A stretch of DNA of 45,786 bases from contig NZ_JAEEGC010000033.1 in assembly GCF_019207025.1 (NCBI RefSeq), forward strand, positions 1 through 45,786. The letters are read 5' to 3'. The position numbers and the translations under genes were made by a program. Position 1 is the stretch's first letter, and every line of letters starts with the position of its first letter. The notes beneath the pieces are model-generated. The model ran no database searches. It saw only the letters and a program-made list of their open reading frames with translations, and was not told the DNA's origin. Origin of the DNA: Clostridium thailandense (GTDB lineage: Bacteria; Bacillota; Clostridia; Clostridiales; Clostridiaceae). Positions 1 through 9,027 of this stretch are shown here, piece by piece.

Positions 1-31
1 AAAAATTTTGCGTCGCATAATTTTTATGATA

Positions 32-913
32 CTATTTTAAAAGTCCATAATTTTTTAATTCTTTTTTTAGAATCTCTAGATTTGAATCAACCATATCACA
101 CAGTGGAAGCCTTAAGTTTCCAACATTCATACCTAAAAGATTCATAGCCGTTTTTACAGGGATAGGATTTGTCTCTATGAATAATGCATTAGTTAAAGCT
201 AAAGAATCTAATTGTAATTTTAAAGCTTCTTTAGTCTTACCAGCAAGGAATAATTCACACATATCATGAGTATCCTTAGGGATTACATTTGCAAGCACAG
301 ATATAACGCCTACGCCGCCTAAAGAAAGTATAGGAATTATCTGATCATCATTTCCAGAGTATATATCAAGTCTGTCCCCACACAATGCTTTAATTTCAGC
401 TATTTGGCTTATGTTTCCGCTAGCTTCTTTAACAGCAACTATATTATCGAACTGACATAGCTCCTTCAAAGTTTTTGGAGTAATATTCATACCTGTTCTT
501 CCAGGAACATTGTATACAATTATAGGAGCTTTAACACTTGTAGCAATAGCTTTAAAGTGTTCTACAAGTCCCTTTTGGGTGGTTTTGTTGTAGTAAGGAG
601 TTATTACTAAAAGTCCGTCCACTCCTATGCTTTCAGCCCATTTACTCATATTTATTGATGCAGCAGTATTGTTTGTTCCTGTGCCTGCTATTACAGGAAT
701 TCTTTTATTTACTACATCAACTGCGAATTTTATTGCTTCTTTTCTCTCTTGTTCAGTCATTGTAGATCCTTCGCCAGTAGTACCGCAAACTATTACAGCA
801 TCTGTACCAGATTTAATATGCCACTCGAGTAATTCTTCTAATTTTTTAAAATCCACTCCACTTTCGTTAAATGGGGTTACTATAGCAACACCGGAACATT
901 TAAATAAACTCAT
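32..913 (-). CDS. dapA: 4-hydroxy-tetrahydrodipicolinate synthase
   Basis: This enzyme condenses pyruvate with aspartate semialdehyde, the first committed step of lysine and diaminopimelate synthesis in the cytoplasm. The 293-residue length is usual for the family. Visible motifs are CGTTGEGST near residue 45, YNVPGRTG with the catalytic tyrosine near 135, and VAVKEASG carrying the Schiff-base lysine near 160. The reading frame is open to a GTG at 922, but I choose the ATG at 913 because GAGGTG lies seven bases ahead of it and the GTG is part of that site. It lies 61 bases downstream of asd on the same strand and probably shares its transcript and lysine riboswitch. The function is a confident family call. 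Confidence 0.96.
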   Translation of the reverse strand: MSLFKCSGVAIVTPFNESGVDFKKLEELLEWHIKSGTDAVIVCGTTGEGSTMTEQERKEAIKFAVDVVNKRIPVIAGTGTNNTAASINMSKWAESIGVDGLLVITPYYNKTTQKGLVEHFKAIATSVKAPIIVYNVPGRTGMNITPKTLKELCQFDNIVAVKEASGNISQIAEIKALCGDRLDIYSGNDDQIIPILSLGGVGVISVLANVIPKDTHDMCELFLAGKTKEALKLQLDSLALTNALFIETNPIPVKTAMNLLGMNVGNLRLPLCDMVDSNLEILKKELKNYGLLK

Positions 914-974
914 ACAAAACACCTCAATTAAAAATATTTTTATACATTATAATTATATTAAAATTCAGCATAAA

Positions 975-1976
975 TTATTTGGCATTATTTTCACTAATCA
1001 TATATTCAGCTATTTGGATTGCATTGGAAGCAGCACCTTTACGTATATTATCAGCAACAACCCATAAGTTTAGTCCATTATCTAAACTGAAGTCTCTTCT
1101 GATTCTTCCAACATAAACCTCATCATGTCCTGCGGCATCTATTGGAAGTGGATAAACAAGGTTTTTAACATCATCTTTTAAAACTATTCCATTTGCATTT
1201 TTATATAGTTCAAATACATCAGCTAATTCAAATTGATTTTTTAATTCAACATTTATGCTTTCGCTGTGACCATATACTACAGGAACTCTTACTGTAGTAG
1301 CTGTGATTTTTAGGCTATCATCATGTAGTATTTTTTGAGTTTCATTAATCATTTTCATTTCTTCTTTAGTGTATCCATTGTCAAGGAATACATCTATATG
1401 AGGAAGAACATTGCCAGCTATAGCATAAGGGAATTTTTTTGGTGGATTTCCTTTGTAGCCCTCAAGTAAATCATTGTAACCACTCATTCCAGCTCCAGAT
1501 ACAGCTTGATAAGTTGAATATATTATTCTATTTATTCCGTATTTATCGTGTAAAGGCTTTAAGGCAACTACAGCTTGTATTGTTGAACAATTAGGATTTG
1601 CAATTATTCCTTTATGCCATTTAGTATCTTCAGGATTTACTTCAGGAACAACTAAAGGTACTTCAGGGTCCATTCTCCATGCGCTACTATTATCTATAAC
1701 AGTAGCATTATATTTGGCAAATATAGGAGCAAATTCTTTACTTACATCTCCACCGGCGGAAAATAATGCAAATTCTATTTTCTTATTTTTGATGTTATCT
1801 TCTTTTAATTCTTCAACAGTGACATCTGTATCCTTAAATTTTAATACTTTTCCAGCAGATCTTGCAGATGCAAAAAAATAAATTTCATTTACTGGAAAAT
1901 CTCTTTCTTGTAATACTTCGATAAACTTTCTTCCAACCATTCCTGTACAGCCAACTACTGCTACATTGTATTTCAT
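975..1976 (-). CDS. asd: Aspartate-semialdehyde dehydrogenase
   Basis: Reduces aspartyl phosphate to aspartate semialdehyde with NADPH, feeding lysine, threonine and methionine synthesis. The 333-residue protein opens with a Rossmann motif, VVGCTGMVGRKF, at residues 7-18. It has the catalytic cysteine in NPNCSTIQA near residue 130 and the substrate-binding stretch around YQAVSGAG. The ATG follows an AGGGGG-type site. About 215 bases separate it from the riboswitch terminator upstream, so it is the first gene of an asd-dapA unit. The product of Asd is the substrate of DapA, which fits the shared lysine control. Confidence 0.96.
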   Translation of the reverse strand: MKYNVAVVGCTGMVGRKFIEVLQERDFPVNEIYFFASARSAGKVLKFKDTDVTVEELKEDNIKNKKIEFALFSAGGDVSKEFAPIFAKYNATVIDNSSAWRMDPEVPLVVPEVNPEDTKWHKGIIANPNCSTIQAVVALKPLHDKYGINRIIYSTYQAVSGAGMSGYNDLLEGYKGNPPKKFPYAIAGNVLPHIDVFLDNGYTKEEMKMINETQKILHDDSLKITATTVRVPVVYGHSESINVELKNQFELADVFELYKNANGIVLKDDVKNLVYPLPIDAAGHDEVYVGRIRRDFSLDNGLNLWVVADNIRKGAASNAIQIAEYMISENNAK

Positions 1977-2190
1977 CTTAAATACCCCCTAAATTTTGTT
2001 GATTATTATTTGCAAAATTCCGATCTCATAGGAGTCAAGAATTTTAAACTTTATTAAAGAGAAATTTAATAACTTAAAGATAGTTATATTATATGTTATA
2101 GTTTTGCATAATTTATTGCTAAAAATGCTTAATGTATTGCAAAAACTGCTTTAAATTTATTAAATCATATAAGTTGCACCTAATTTTTTG

Positions 2191-2224
2191 TAAAACAAAA
2201 GCAGCAAAGGAACACCTCTGCTGC
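2191..2224 (-). terminator. Expression-platform terminator of the lysine riboswitch
   Basis: On the minus strand, GCAGCAGAGG and CCTTTGCTGC pair across a short loop and are followed directly by TTTTGTTTT. This is a regulated intrinsic terminator, placed between the riboswitch aptamer and asd. Confidence 0.88.
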
Positions 2225-2480
2225 ATAAAAATACAAATGCAACTTCGTGTACCCTTTGTAGCTCTCCACTTTCCAAAATGGAATTATACAATTTGTGTAT
2301 AATTAGGTTATGCATAAACAACACATAAACTCAAGTGACAACTTTGCATATATTATATGCAAAGCCAGAAAATAATTTTACCAAATCATTTTCTTCGGCT
2401 ATAATTCCTTTCTTTAATCTTCAAACGTCCGTCGACTAGGAATAAATACTATTAATTACAGCGCCTCTACCCTAAGGTAA
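2191..2480 (-). promoter_or_regulatory. Lysine riboswitch (L-box) upstream of asd-dapA
   Basis: Read on the minus strand, the element begins with AGAGGCGC near 2470. It continues with GACGTTTGAAGA, an AAGGAA..AGCCGAAG segment, CTGGCTTTG, AAAGTTGTCACTTGA and GGAGAGCTAC. These are the conserved core blocks of the lysine riboswitch in the right order. It ends in a GC-rich hairpin with a T tract (2224-2191), so lysine binding should favour termination before asd. From the terminator to asd (1977-2190) the leader is AT-rich and I see no further structure in it. Confidence 0.93.
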
Positions 2481-2501
2481 ATTCGTTATTAAATTACAAT
2501 T

Positions 2502-2530
2502 AGTTTAACATAGGTATTTATACATTTCAA
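2502..2530 (-). promoter_or_regulatory. Probable sigma-A promoter of the lysine riboswitch transcript
   Basis: On the minus strand, TTGAAA (2530-2525) is followed after 17 bases by TAAACT (2507-2502). Transcription would start near 2495, just before the riboswitch. The -35 matches five of six consensus bases; the -10 is weaker. Confidence 0.55.
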
Positions 2531-2662
2531 GTTTTTTTTATGCGTAAATAAAAATATTTGTTCTGTATAACTATATTGAATAAAAATTTGTTAAGTAGTA
2601 AAAATGTATATTATGGAGTAAATGTTTTATATTTACAAATGATATAAAAAGGAGGCGTTTTA

Positions 2663-4342
2663 GTGAAAAATAAAAAAAATGTGCTATGTTTAGTTATGAT
2701 TTTTATAATTTTTTCTTTAGTAGGATGTAATAAAAGTTCAAATAAAATTCATTCAGAAGTGAAAAAAACTGATTTAAAGCAATATTTAAGTATTGAGTTA
2801 GAGGGAGAACCTAAAACTTTAGACCAATCCAAGACAAGTGATTCTTATTCTTCTCAAATTCTTTATGAAGTGAATGAAGCACTGACTAGGAGTGAAGTAG
2901 ATGAAAACGGAAAGAATATAGTCAAGCCTGCAGGTGCTGAAAGTTGGGAGGTATCATCAGATCGGTTGAAGTGGACATTTCACTTAAGAGATAACAAATG
3001 GTCCGATGGTAAGAAAGTAACAGCCGAGGATTATGAATATGGTATCAAGAGAAATTTAGATCCCGAGATTAATTCACAAAATGCGTTTTTATTATATCCT
3101 ATAAAAGGTGCTAGGAATTTCACTGAATCAGATAAAACCGTATCTAAAAGCGAGCAAATAGGTATTAAAGCCGTAGATGAGAAGACTTTAGAAATTGTAC
3201 TGGAAGCACCTTGTGCATACTTTTTAGATTTGGCTAGTTATCAAGTAATGCAGCCACAAAGGAAAGATCTTATAGAAAAATTTGGTAATAAGTACGGAAA
3301 GGAATTAGATACAATGGCTTTTTGTGGTCCTTTTTCAATAAGCAAATGGACTCATAATAAAGAAATGGAATTGATAAAAAATAAATCATATTGGGATAAC
3401 AAAGCAGTAAAGCTTGAAAAGATATTAGTAAAATTAGGTGGTGAAGATTCATTAAATAGTCTGTTGAATGGATCTATAGACTTAGCAAAGGATGTAAACT
3501 TAGAATATAGTAAAACGATTGGAAAAAATGAAAAAGTTGACATAATAAAGCTGCCGGAACCATCAGTAAATTTTGAACTTTATAATCAAAATAATAAATT
3601 ATTTAGTAACTCTAAAATTAGAAAAGCTTTTTCTTTAGCTCTTGATAGAGAAGAAATTAGTAAAAGTTTATGGAAAGGAGTATATACACCGGCCTATGGA
3701 TGGATTCCTCCATGCATAAGAATAGGAGATGTTTATTTTAGAGATAAGGTTAATTTTGAACCAATTAAAAGTATGAAAAGTGAAGAGGCAAAAAAGTTAT
3801 TAATAGAAGGACTAAAAGAATTGGGGATGGATGGTGATCCAGGTAAAGTTACAGTAAATTACTTGCAATCGGGTACAGATATAAAGCAAAAGGATATAGC
3901 TGATTTTTTTCAAAAAATGTACAGTAAAAATCTTGGCGTAAATATAAAAGTAGAATATGTAGACTATGACTTATTCTCAAAAAAGATTATCTCTGGAGAC
4001 TATCAAATGGCTAGTGTAATTTGGAGGGGAGACTATAATGATCCATCAGCATATTTAAATATGTGGGTAAAAGATACCAAGCTTATACCTACAGGATGGT
4101 CAAGTGATGAATATGACTCATTAATAAGAAAAGCAAATACTATGGGTGATAACAAAAATGAGGATAGGATTAAAAACTTTAAGGAAGCTGAAAATATACT
4201 TGTGGCGAAGGAAGCGGTAATATCACCTACTGTATATAGAAATAAGCAAATATTGAAAAGAGAATATGTGAAAAATATAATGGCACCTGCATTTGGACCT
4301 GATATAGAGCTTAAATATGTATATACCAACGGTAGAGAGTAA
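2663..4342 (+). CDS. Oligopeptide ABC transporter substrate-binding lipoprotein (OppA-like, SBP_bac_5)
   Basis: Extracellular solute-binding protein that captures peptides for an ABC importer. The 559-residue protein has a lipoprotein signal: a basic start (KNKKN), a hydrophobic core, and the lipobox LVGC with the lipidated cysteine at residue 22. Family-typical stretches include GAESWEVSSDRLKWTFHLR and WSDGKKVTAEDY, and the length fits OppA/DppA. The start is GTG at 2663, with AAGGAGG seven bases upstream. No permease or ATPase genes are adjacent, so it is an orphan binding protein that must use a transporter encoded elsewhere. The ligand cannot be read from sequence. Confidence 0.93.
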   Translation: MKNKKNVLCLVMIFIIFSLVGCNKSSNKIHSEVKKTDLKQYLSIELEGEPKTLDQSKTSDSYSSQILYEVNEALTRSEVDENGKNIVKPAGAESWEVSSDRLKWTFHLRDNKWSDGKKVTAEDYEYGIKRNLDPEINSQNAFLLYPIKGARNFTESDKTVSKSEQIGIKAVDEKTLEIVLEAPCAYFLDLASYQVMQPQRKDLIEKFGNKYGKELDTMAFCGPFSISKWTHNKEMELIKNKSYWDNKAVKLEKILVKLGGEDSLNSLLNGSIDLAKDVNLEYSKTIGKNEKVDIIKLPEPSVNFELYNQNNKLFSNSKIRKAFSLALDREEISKSLWKGVYTPAYGWIPPCIRIGDVYFRDKVNFEPIKSMKSEEAKKLLIEGLKELGMDGDPGKVTVNYLQSGTDIKQKDIADFFQKMYSKNLGVNIKVEYVDYDLFSKKIISGDYQMASVIWRGDYNDPSAYLNMWVKDTKLIPTGWSSDEYDSLIRKANTMGDNKNEDRIKNFKEAENILVAKEAVISPTVYRNKQILKREYVKNIMAPAFGPDIELKYVYTNGRE

Positions 4343-4355
4343 AAGTTTTTATAGT

Positions 4356-4450
4356 ACTGAAGCTTGGTAACATATACCGGAGCATAAGTTTACCTTCGGT
4401 GGTGTTTGTCTATAACGGTGTTAGTGCCATGACAATAGGTAGAAATATTT
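4356..4450 (+). other. Structured intergenic stretch upstream of the SASP gene
   Basis: Between the binding-protein gene and the SASP gene lies a stretch starting GCTTGGTAA, in which GGTAAA-type and TTTACC arms can pair about 20 bases apart. A similar opening is seen before hslO (5656). I do not recognise a named element. No convincing sigma-G promoter was found here. Confidence 0.3.
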
Positions 4451-4513
4451 AGGGTATAAATAATTTACTAACTGTAAAAAATAATGGATAGAGGAACTGG
4501 AGGATGGTACAAT

Positions 4514-4774
4514 ATGAGCAAAACACCATTAAAAAAGGTTATAAAATCCAAACTAAAATCACATAGAGAATTAACGGAGGCAGAAAAACTTCGGGAAAAA
4601 TTGAAATATGAAATAGCAGATGAATTAGGATTGAGAGATAAAGTAGATAAATGCGGATGGAGTGGGTTAACTGCAGAAGAAACAGGAAGAATAGGCGGAA
4701 TAATGACTAGAAGAAAGAAAGAATTAAATATACCTAAAAATGACGTTATTTTAAATGAGGAAAGATATAAATAA
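4514..4774 (+). CDS. Small acid-soluble spore protein, minor alpha/beta type
   Basis: The 86-residue basic protein carries the marks of alpha/beta SASPs, which coat and protect spore DNA and are degraded by the protease GPR at germination. KYEIADELGL near residues 36-45 matches the GPR cleavage region, and GRIGGIMTRRKKE near 63-75 corresponds to the conserved second helix (GxxGGxxTKR). A longer frame begins at ATG 4484, but GGAGG (4499-4503) sits ten bases ahead of ATG 4514, so I use the latter. The middle segment (RDKVDKCGWSGLTAEE) departs from the major SASPs and includes a cysteine, so it looks like a minor SspF-like member. Expression is expected in the forespore. Confidence 0.85.
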   Translation: MSKTPLKKVIKSKLKSHRELTEAEKLREKLKYEIADELGLRDKVDKCGWSGLTAEETGRIGGIMTRRKKELNIPKNDVILNEERYK

Positions 4775-4897
4775 TAAAATTTTATTCTTGTAAAATGTTG
4801 ATTTAGGTCAAGTTATTGACTTATGTATTAAAAATATATAATATTAATTGGTAGATAATTTAATCATATATTTTATAAATTCTGAAGGGAAGTTAAT

Positions 4898-5641
4898 ATG
4901 GATTGTTATAAAGAATTTGCACATATTTATGATGAACTTATAAATAGCGATATAGATTATAAAAAATGGGCAATGCAAATATTAAAAGTATGTGATGAAT
5001 TAAATATAGACAGAAAAGACTACTTAGATATTGCTTGTGGCACAGGAAATATTACTGGAGAGCTTGCTCCAGAGTTTAACAATATATGGGCAGTAGATTT
5101 ATCTTATGAAATGCTCACAGAAGCAGAAACTAAGCTTAGAGCAAAAGGAAATAAGATTAATTTTGTATGTCAGGATATATGTGAACTTAACTTAAATAGA
5201 AAATTTGATCTTATAACCTGCTGTTTAGACTCTACAAACTATATATTAGAAAGTGATAATCTAAAAAGCTATTTTTTATGTGTATTTAATCATCTGAAGG
5301 ATGAAGGAATTTTCATATTCGACATTAATTCTTATTATAAGCTTACTAGTATCCTTGGTAACAACACATATAATTATGATGATGAAAATGTAACTTATAT
5401 TTGGCAGAATTGCCTTGATGAGGATATCGTGGACATGTATCTAACTTTTTTTGTTAAGCAAGGTGAACTTTATAAGAGGTTTGATGAGGAACATAGTGAG
5501 AGAGCTTATAGACATGAAGAAATTAAAAAATTTTTGTGTGAAACAGGTTTTGAAATAATTAAGATTATGAATAATTATGAAGATAAAGTAATAGAGGACA
5601 TAACTGAGAGATTAGTTTATGTGGTGAGAAAAGGATGTTAA
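4898..5641 (+). CDS. Class I SAM-dependent methyltransferase
   Basis: The 247-residue protein has a standard Rossmann methyltransferase fold. Motif I is LDIACGTGNITGEL near residue 43, the acidic loop is VDLSYEMLTEAE near 64, and motif IV is FDLITCCLDSTNYI near 105. The N-terminus (FAHIYDELI) is typical of small-molecule methyltransferases of the Methyltransf_25 group. The ATG follows GAAGGGAAG. The substrate cannot be deduced. It precedes hslO by 122 bases of structured spacer. Confidence 0.85.
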   Translation: MDCYKEFAHIYDELINSDIDYKKWAMQILKVCDELNIDRKDYLDIACGTGNITGELAPEFNNIWAVDLSYEMLTEAETKLRAKGNKINFVCQDICELNLNRKFDLITCCLDSTNYILESDNLKSYFLCVFNHLKDEGIFIFDINSYYKLTSILGNNTYNYDDENVTYIWQNCLDEDIVDMYLTFFVKQGELYKRFDEEHSERAYRHEEIKKFLCETGFEIIKIMNNYEDKVIEDITERLVYVVRKGC

Positions 5642-5653
5642 AGTTCTAAATGA

Positions 5654-5750
5654 ACTTTGCTTGGTAAATTGTGAGCGGAAGCGAACTTGTTAATTTACCT
5701 CGTGCCTGAAGGGAAGCAAACGGGGTAAATTACACAGTGTTTCCAACTAA
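5654..5750 (+). other. Hairpin-rich spacer upstream of hslO
   Basis: GGTAAATT (about 5661) and AATTTACC (about 5692) form a perfect 8-bp stem. Another GGGTAAATTACAC follows 30 bases later and could compete for the same AATTTACC arm. The piece begins GCTTGGTAA like the 4356 stretch. It may be an attenuator or a degenerate repeat; no known riboswitch class is recognised. Confidence 0.35.
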
Positions 5751-5763
5751 AAGGAGGAAAACA

Positions 5764-6651
5764 ATGGAAGATAAAATTGTGAGAGCTACGGCTCAAAATG
5801 GTGATATTAGAATAATAGCAGCTATAACTACTCAGCTTGTAGGAGAAGGAGTTAAAATTCATGGTTGTGCGCCTACAGCAGCTGCTGCCTTTGGTAGAAT
5901 GCTTACAGCAGGAAGCATTATGGGATCTATGCTTAAGTCTGAAAGTGATTCCTTAACAATAAAGATTGCAGGTGGAGGAGAAGCTCAGGGGGTTGTAGTA
6001 ACTGCGCATGCAGACGGTCATGTAAAGGGATATATAGGTAACCCTTTAGTAGATTTACCTCCAAATGAAAAAGGAAAGCTTGATGTTGGTGGAGCTATTG
6101 GCAAAAATGGTAACTTGTTTATTATAAGAGATATGGGACTTAAAGAGCCATATGTTGGTCAAGTACCTATATATACTGGTGAGATAGGTGATGATTTAGC
6201 ATATTATTTTACAGTTTCTGAACAGACACCGTCTGCGGTAGGCTTAGGAGTGCTTGTTGATAAAGATTTAAGTATAAGTGCAGCAGGTGGTTTTATAATT
6301 CAAATGATGCCAGGAGCAAATGAGTTAGTTGCAGATTTAATAACATATAGGCTGCAAGAAATACCATCTATAACAGAAATGATAAGTAAGGGAATGTCTA
6401 TAGAAGAAATTTTAAATTTTATCTTTGATGATATGGATTTGAAGATATTAGAAAGTCTACAACCTTCATATAAATGTGATTGTTCCAAGGAAAGGGTAGA
6501 GAGAGCTTTGATAAGCATAGGAGAAAAGGATTTGCAAGAGTTATATGATGAAGGTAAAGAAGAAGAATTGAAATGTCATTTTTGTAACAAATCCTATAGA
6601 TTTACTTCAGAAGAAATAGGGGGAATTCTTAAACTTGCCAAGAGTAAATAG
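5764..6651 (+). CDS. hslO: Redox-regulated chaperone Hsp33
   Basis: Hsp33 is a cytoplasmic holdase activated by oxidation: a zinc-binding cysteine cluster forms disulfides under oxidative stress and exposes substrate-binding surface. The 295-residue length is normal. The C-terminal zinc site is present as CDC (about residues 239-241) and CHFC (about 272-275), giving the CxC...CxxC signature. The N-terminal domain begins with [14 protein letters not shown], as in other Firmicute Hsp33 proteins. The frame extends to 5737, but ATG 5764 directly follows AAGGAGG and matches the family N-terminus. Confidence 0.95.
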   Translation: MEDKIVRATAQNGDIRIIAAITTQLVGEGVKIHGCAPTAAAAFGRMLTAGSIMGSMLKSESDSLTIKIAGGGEAQGVVVTAHADGHVKGYIGNPLVDLPPNEKGKLDVGGAIGKNGNLFIIRDMGLKEPYVGQVPIYTGEIGDDLAYYFTVSEQTPSAVGLGVLVDKDLSISAAGGFIIQMMPGANELVADLITYRLQEIPSITEMISKGMSIEEILNFIFDDMDLKILESLQPSYKCDCSKERVERALISIGEKDLQELYDEGKEEELKCHFCNKSYRFTSEEIGGILKLAKSK

Positions 6652-6669
6652 AATTTTATAAAAAACCTG

Positions 6670-6698
6670 TTGACACAATTTTAATCCTATTGTATAAT
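6670..6698 (+). promoter_or_regulatory. Consensus sigma-A promoter for the tRNA cluster
   Basis: TTGACA (6670-6675), a 17-base spacer and TATAAT (6693-6698) match the consensus perfectly. The first tRNA begins 25 bases downstream. Such a strong promoter suits stable RNA. Confidence 0.92.
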
Positions 6699-6723
6699 CT
6701 TAAATGTCTTAAGTATTTGGTGT

Positions 6724-6799
6724 GGGCGCATAGCTCAGCTGGGAGAGCATCTGCCTTACAAGCAGAGGGTCACAGGTTCGAGCCCTGTTGTGCCCACCA
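6724..6799 (+). tRNA. tRNA-Val (UAC)
   Basis: Cloverleaf of 76 bases. The 7-bp acceptor stem is GGGCGCA with TGTGCCC, the anticodon loop CTTACAA gives UAC, the T-loop is GGTTCGAGCC, and ACCA is encoded at the 3' end. Confidence 0.97.
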
Positions 6800-6805
6800 T
6801 ATTAT

Positions 6806-6882
6806 GGCCCAGTGGCTCAGTTGGTTAGAGTGCCGGCCTGTCACGCCGGAGGTCGAGGGTTCGAGTCCCTTCTGGGTCGCCA
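6806..6882 (+). tRNA. tRNA-Asp (GUC)
   Basis: Cloverleaf of 77 bases with acceptor GGCCCAG paired to CTGGGTC (one G-U), anticodon loop CTGTCAC giving GUC, and encoded GCCA end. Six bases after tRNA-Val. Confidence 0.97.
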
Positions 6883-6894
6883 TAAAATTGAATT

Positions 6895-6970
<76 letters not shown>

Positions 6971-6976
6971 CATAAC

Positions 6977-7051
6977 GCGGGAGTGGCTCAGTGGTAGAGC
7001 GTCACCTTGCCAAGGTGAACGTCGCGGGTTCGAATCCCGTCTTCCGCTCCA
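6977..7051 (+). tRNA. tRNA-Gly (GCC)
   Basis: Cloverleaf of 75 bases with acceptor GCGGGAG paired to CTTCCGC, anticodon loop TTGCCAA giving GCC, and encoded TCCA. Confidence 0.97.
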
Positions 7052-7057
7052 AAATAT

Positions 7058-7132
7058 GGCGCTATTGCCAAGTGGTAAGGCAAAGGTCTGCAAAACCTTT
7101 ATTCCCCAGTTCAAATCTGGGTGGCGCCTCCA
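7058..7132 (+). tRNA. tRNA-Cys (GCA)
   Basis: Cloverleaf of 75 bases with acceptor GGCGCTA paired to TGGCGCC, anticodon loop CTGCAAA giving GCA, and encoded TCCA. Last tRNA before the terminator. Confidence 0.97.
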
Positions 7133-7145
7133 TAATAAATGAAAA

Positions 7146-7183
7146 AGTAACTTATTAGTCTAATAAGTTACTTTTTTTATTTT
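7146..7183 (+). terminator. Terminator of the tRNA cluster
   Basis: AAGTAACTTATTAG and CTAATAAGTTACTT form a near-perfect 14-bp stem followed by a run of T. It ends the tRNA transcript, and being nearly symmetrical it may also stop the converging gene at 7198. Confidence 0.9.
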
Positions 7184-7197
7184 TCTATAATAAAAAT

Positions 7198-7908
7198 TTA
7201 TAGGTTCGATCTAGCTATAAAGAGACTTCCTCTATCGATTAATTTTTCTTTTCTTAAAAAAACTGGTTCTATACTATGTTTTTTTAAAAACTCTAAAACT
7301 TTTTTTCCATAGGTGTAATAATTTAAATCACCATAAAAAGCTAATAATTTATAATCTAAAAGACCACAACAACCACCTATAAATCCATAATCTAATCCAG
7401 GAAGCAGTATATCTCCAGGTGGAAGTAGTAGTACATCAATATTTTCTTTAAACAAAGTTTTTGCTATATTTTTATCACTAGTCATTATTGCTTTTTCACT
7501 TACTATAGCTGTAGAACATTTTGTATACCCTTGTTTAACATTTATAAGTTTTTTGTTGCTTACTTTTTTTAAAAGTTCAGAATCTGTGTATTTTATATTA
7601 TGTATGAACAAATTTGACAAATTTACAGCATTTAAAATGATATCATAAGGATACAGTGAATTTAAATTATTTTCAGAAAAAGATACATTAAAACCCAACT
7701 TTTTTAATAGCTTAACAAATTTGACATTCATATCTTTATGTACCATAAGGTTTTCGTTATCAATTATATGCAATAGTACATCTGGATGACCACAAATAGC
7801 ATCGTAAAGCAGTTTTGAAGGTGGGCAAACTAGAACTTCACAACCTAATTTTTTTAAATTACACTTTTCTTCTTCGCTAATTCTATAGTCTACAATAGCA
7901 TAATCCAT
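7198..7908 (-). CDS. Conserved hypothetical protein, probable DUF6873 / guanidino-modifying-enzyme fold
   Basis: The 236-residue soluble protein has no signal peptide. It alternates hydrophobic strands such as VLVCPPS, DVLLHIID and DILLPGLDYGF. The C-terminal GFIGGCCGLLDYKLLAFYGDL, around residues 175-195, resembles the conserved Gly/Cys region of proteins annotated as DUF6873, predicted to share the fold of arginine and agmatine deiminases. That family link is recalled, not computed. The catalytic set of true deiminases is not evident, so I assign no reaction. It converges with the tRNA operon and is divergent from ytxC. Confidence 0.6.
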   Translation of the reverse strand: MDYAIVDYRISEEEKCNLKKLGCEVLVCPPSKLLYDAICGHPDVLLHIIDNENLMVHKDMNVKFVKLLKKLGFNVSFSENNLNSLYPYDIILNAVNLSNLFIHNIKYTDSELLKKVSNKKLINVKQGYTKCSTAIVSEKAIMTSDKNIAKTLFKENIDVLLLPPGDILLPGLDYGFIGGCCGLLDYKLLAFYGDLNYYTYGKKVLEFLKKHSIEPVFLRKEKLIDRGSLFIARSNL

Positions 7909-8058
7909 AATATAATCCTTTCTTAATAGAGAATTAATAGATATATTCTACAGGCTTTAGTATTATGTTGCAATAGTAGTGTTGTCGAGATTTGGAAAAA
8001 AAAAATTGTATATACATTTAGTTTAAACACATACTATTCGTAAGAAAGGAGTGAGAGA

Positions 8059-8958
8059 ATGCTATTACTTACCGTTGTTTATAATAATAATAGAGAAGAC
8101 GTTATAGATGAAATAGGTGATGTTAGAGAATATTTTAAGCATAAGAAAATAAATATAGGCATTTCAGAAAGTATAGTTTGCAATGCTCACTTCGTGAAAA
8201 TTTATAGTGACGAAGAAATTAATGATAAACTTTTAAATATGTTTAATATCCATATGGCTAATATATTATATAACATGGTTATAGATGAATTTTACAAAAA
8301 AGATATGCTGAATTTTTTATCAGATACATATTTCTTTTTGAAATTTGATGAGATAAAAGAGATAAGACAAAATAGTTTAGAAGTCTTAAGAGGAGAAGAA
8401 AGAATAATTGATGAAAATTCAATTTATTGCATGAATAAAAAAAATGCAGTAATAGATAAAATAGTTGAGTGTATAAATGAAAATAAGGAAATAAATATAA
8501 ATGGTTTTATAACTTTTAGAATGAAAGAATTAAAAGAAAACTTAGAATCTATAATAGACAAAGTTGTTGAAAAATATATGGTGGAAAAGGAGTACAATGA
8601 ATTTATAAAGCTTCTGAAATACTTTGTTGAAGTACAAGAAAGCAAAATAGGACATATAAATCTAATAATAGATAACAATGGGGAATATTTCATTCAAGAT
8701 GAGAATGGTAAAAATATAACAGAAGAACTGTTTAGTGATTTAAGCGACTTAAGATATAAAGAAACTACCAATATGGAAGATATTCTGATAAGTGTCTTAA
8801 TTACAAATTCTCCTGAAAAGATAACAATTCACTGTGCTGAAAATTGTAGAAATAACGAATTAATAGAAACAATAAAAAAGGTATTTACTGATAGAGTTAA
8901 TTTTTGTGATGAATGCAATGTGTGTAAAGAAATTAAGGGAAGTATTCATAGAGTGTAA
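8059..8958 (+). CDS. ytxC: YtxC-like putative sporulation protein
   Basis: The 299-residue acidic protein has no membrane segment. The central stretch KEININGFITFRMKELKE (about residues 153-171) is the recognisable signature of the YtxC family. In Bacillus subtilis ytxC lies directly upstream of thrS, exactly as here. The family is associated with sporulation by phylogenetic distribution, but its biochemical role is unknown. The C-terminus contains a cysteine group, CDECNVCKE (about 285-293), that could bind a metal. The ATG follows AAAGGAGTGAGAGA. Confidence 0.8.
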   Translation: MLLLTVVYNNNREDVIDEIGDVREYFKHKKINIGISESIVCNAHFVKIYSDEEINDKLLNMFNIHMANILYNMVIDEFYKKDMLNFLSDTYFFLKFDEIKEIRQNSLEVLRGEERIIDENSIYCMNKKNAVIDKIVECINENKEININGFITFRMKELKENLESIIDKVVEKYMVEKEYNEFIKLLKYFVEVQESKIGHINLIIDNNGEYFIQDENGKNITEELFSDLSDLRYKETTNMEDILISVLITNSPEKITIHCAENCRNNELIETIKKVFTDRVNFCDECNVCKEIKGSIHRV

Positions 8959-8987
8959 ATTTTTGAAATAATTTTATAATTTGTATA

Positions 8988-9016
8988 TTGACATTGTTCT
9001 TATTAGGTAATATAAT
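8988..9016 (+). promoter_or_regulatory. Consensus sigma-A promoter for the thrS T-box leader
   Basis: TTGACA (8988-8993), 17 bases, TATAAT (9011-9016). A perfect consensus promoter that would start transcription just before the first T-box copy. Confidence 0.9.
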
Positions 9017-9027
9017 ATATACAATGT

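Noticed and set aside
627..1067. A 146-codon frame opposite dapA and asd
   Set aside because: It lies antisense to two well-recognised genes, and has no ribosome-binding site or recognisable product.
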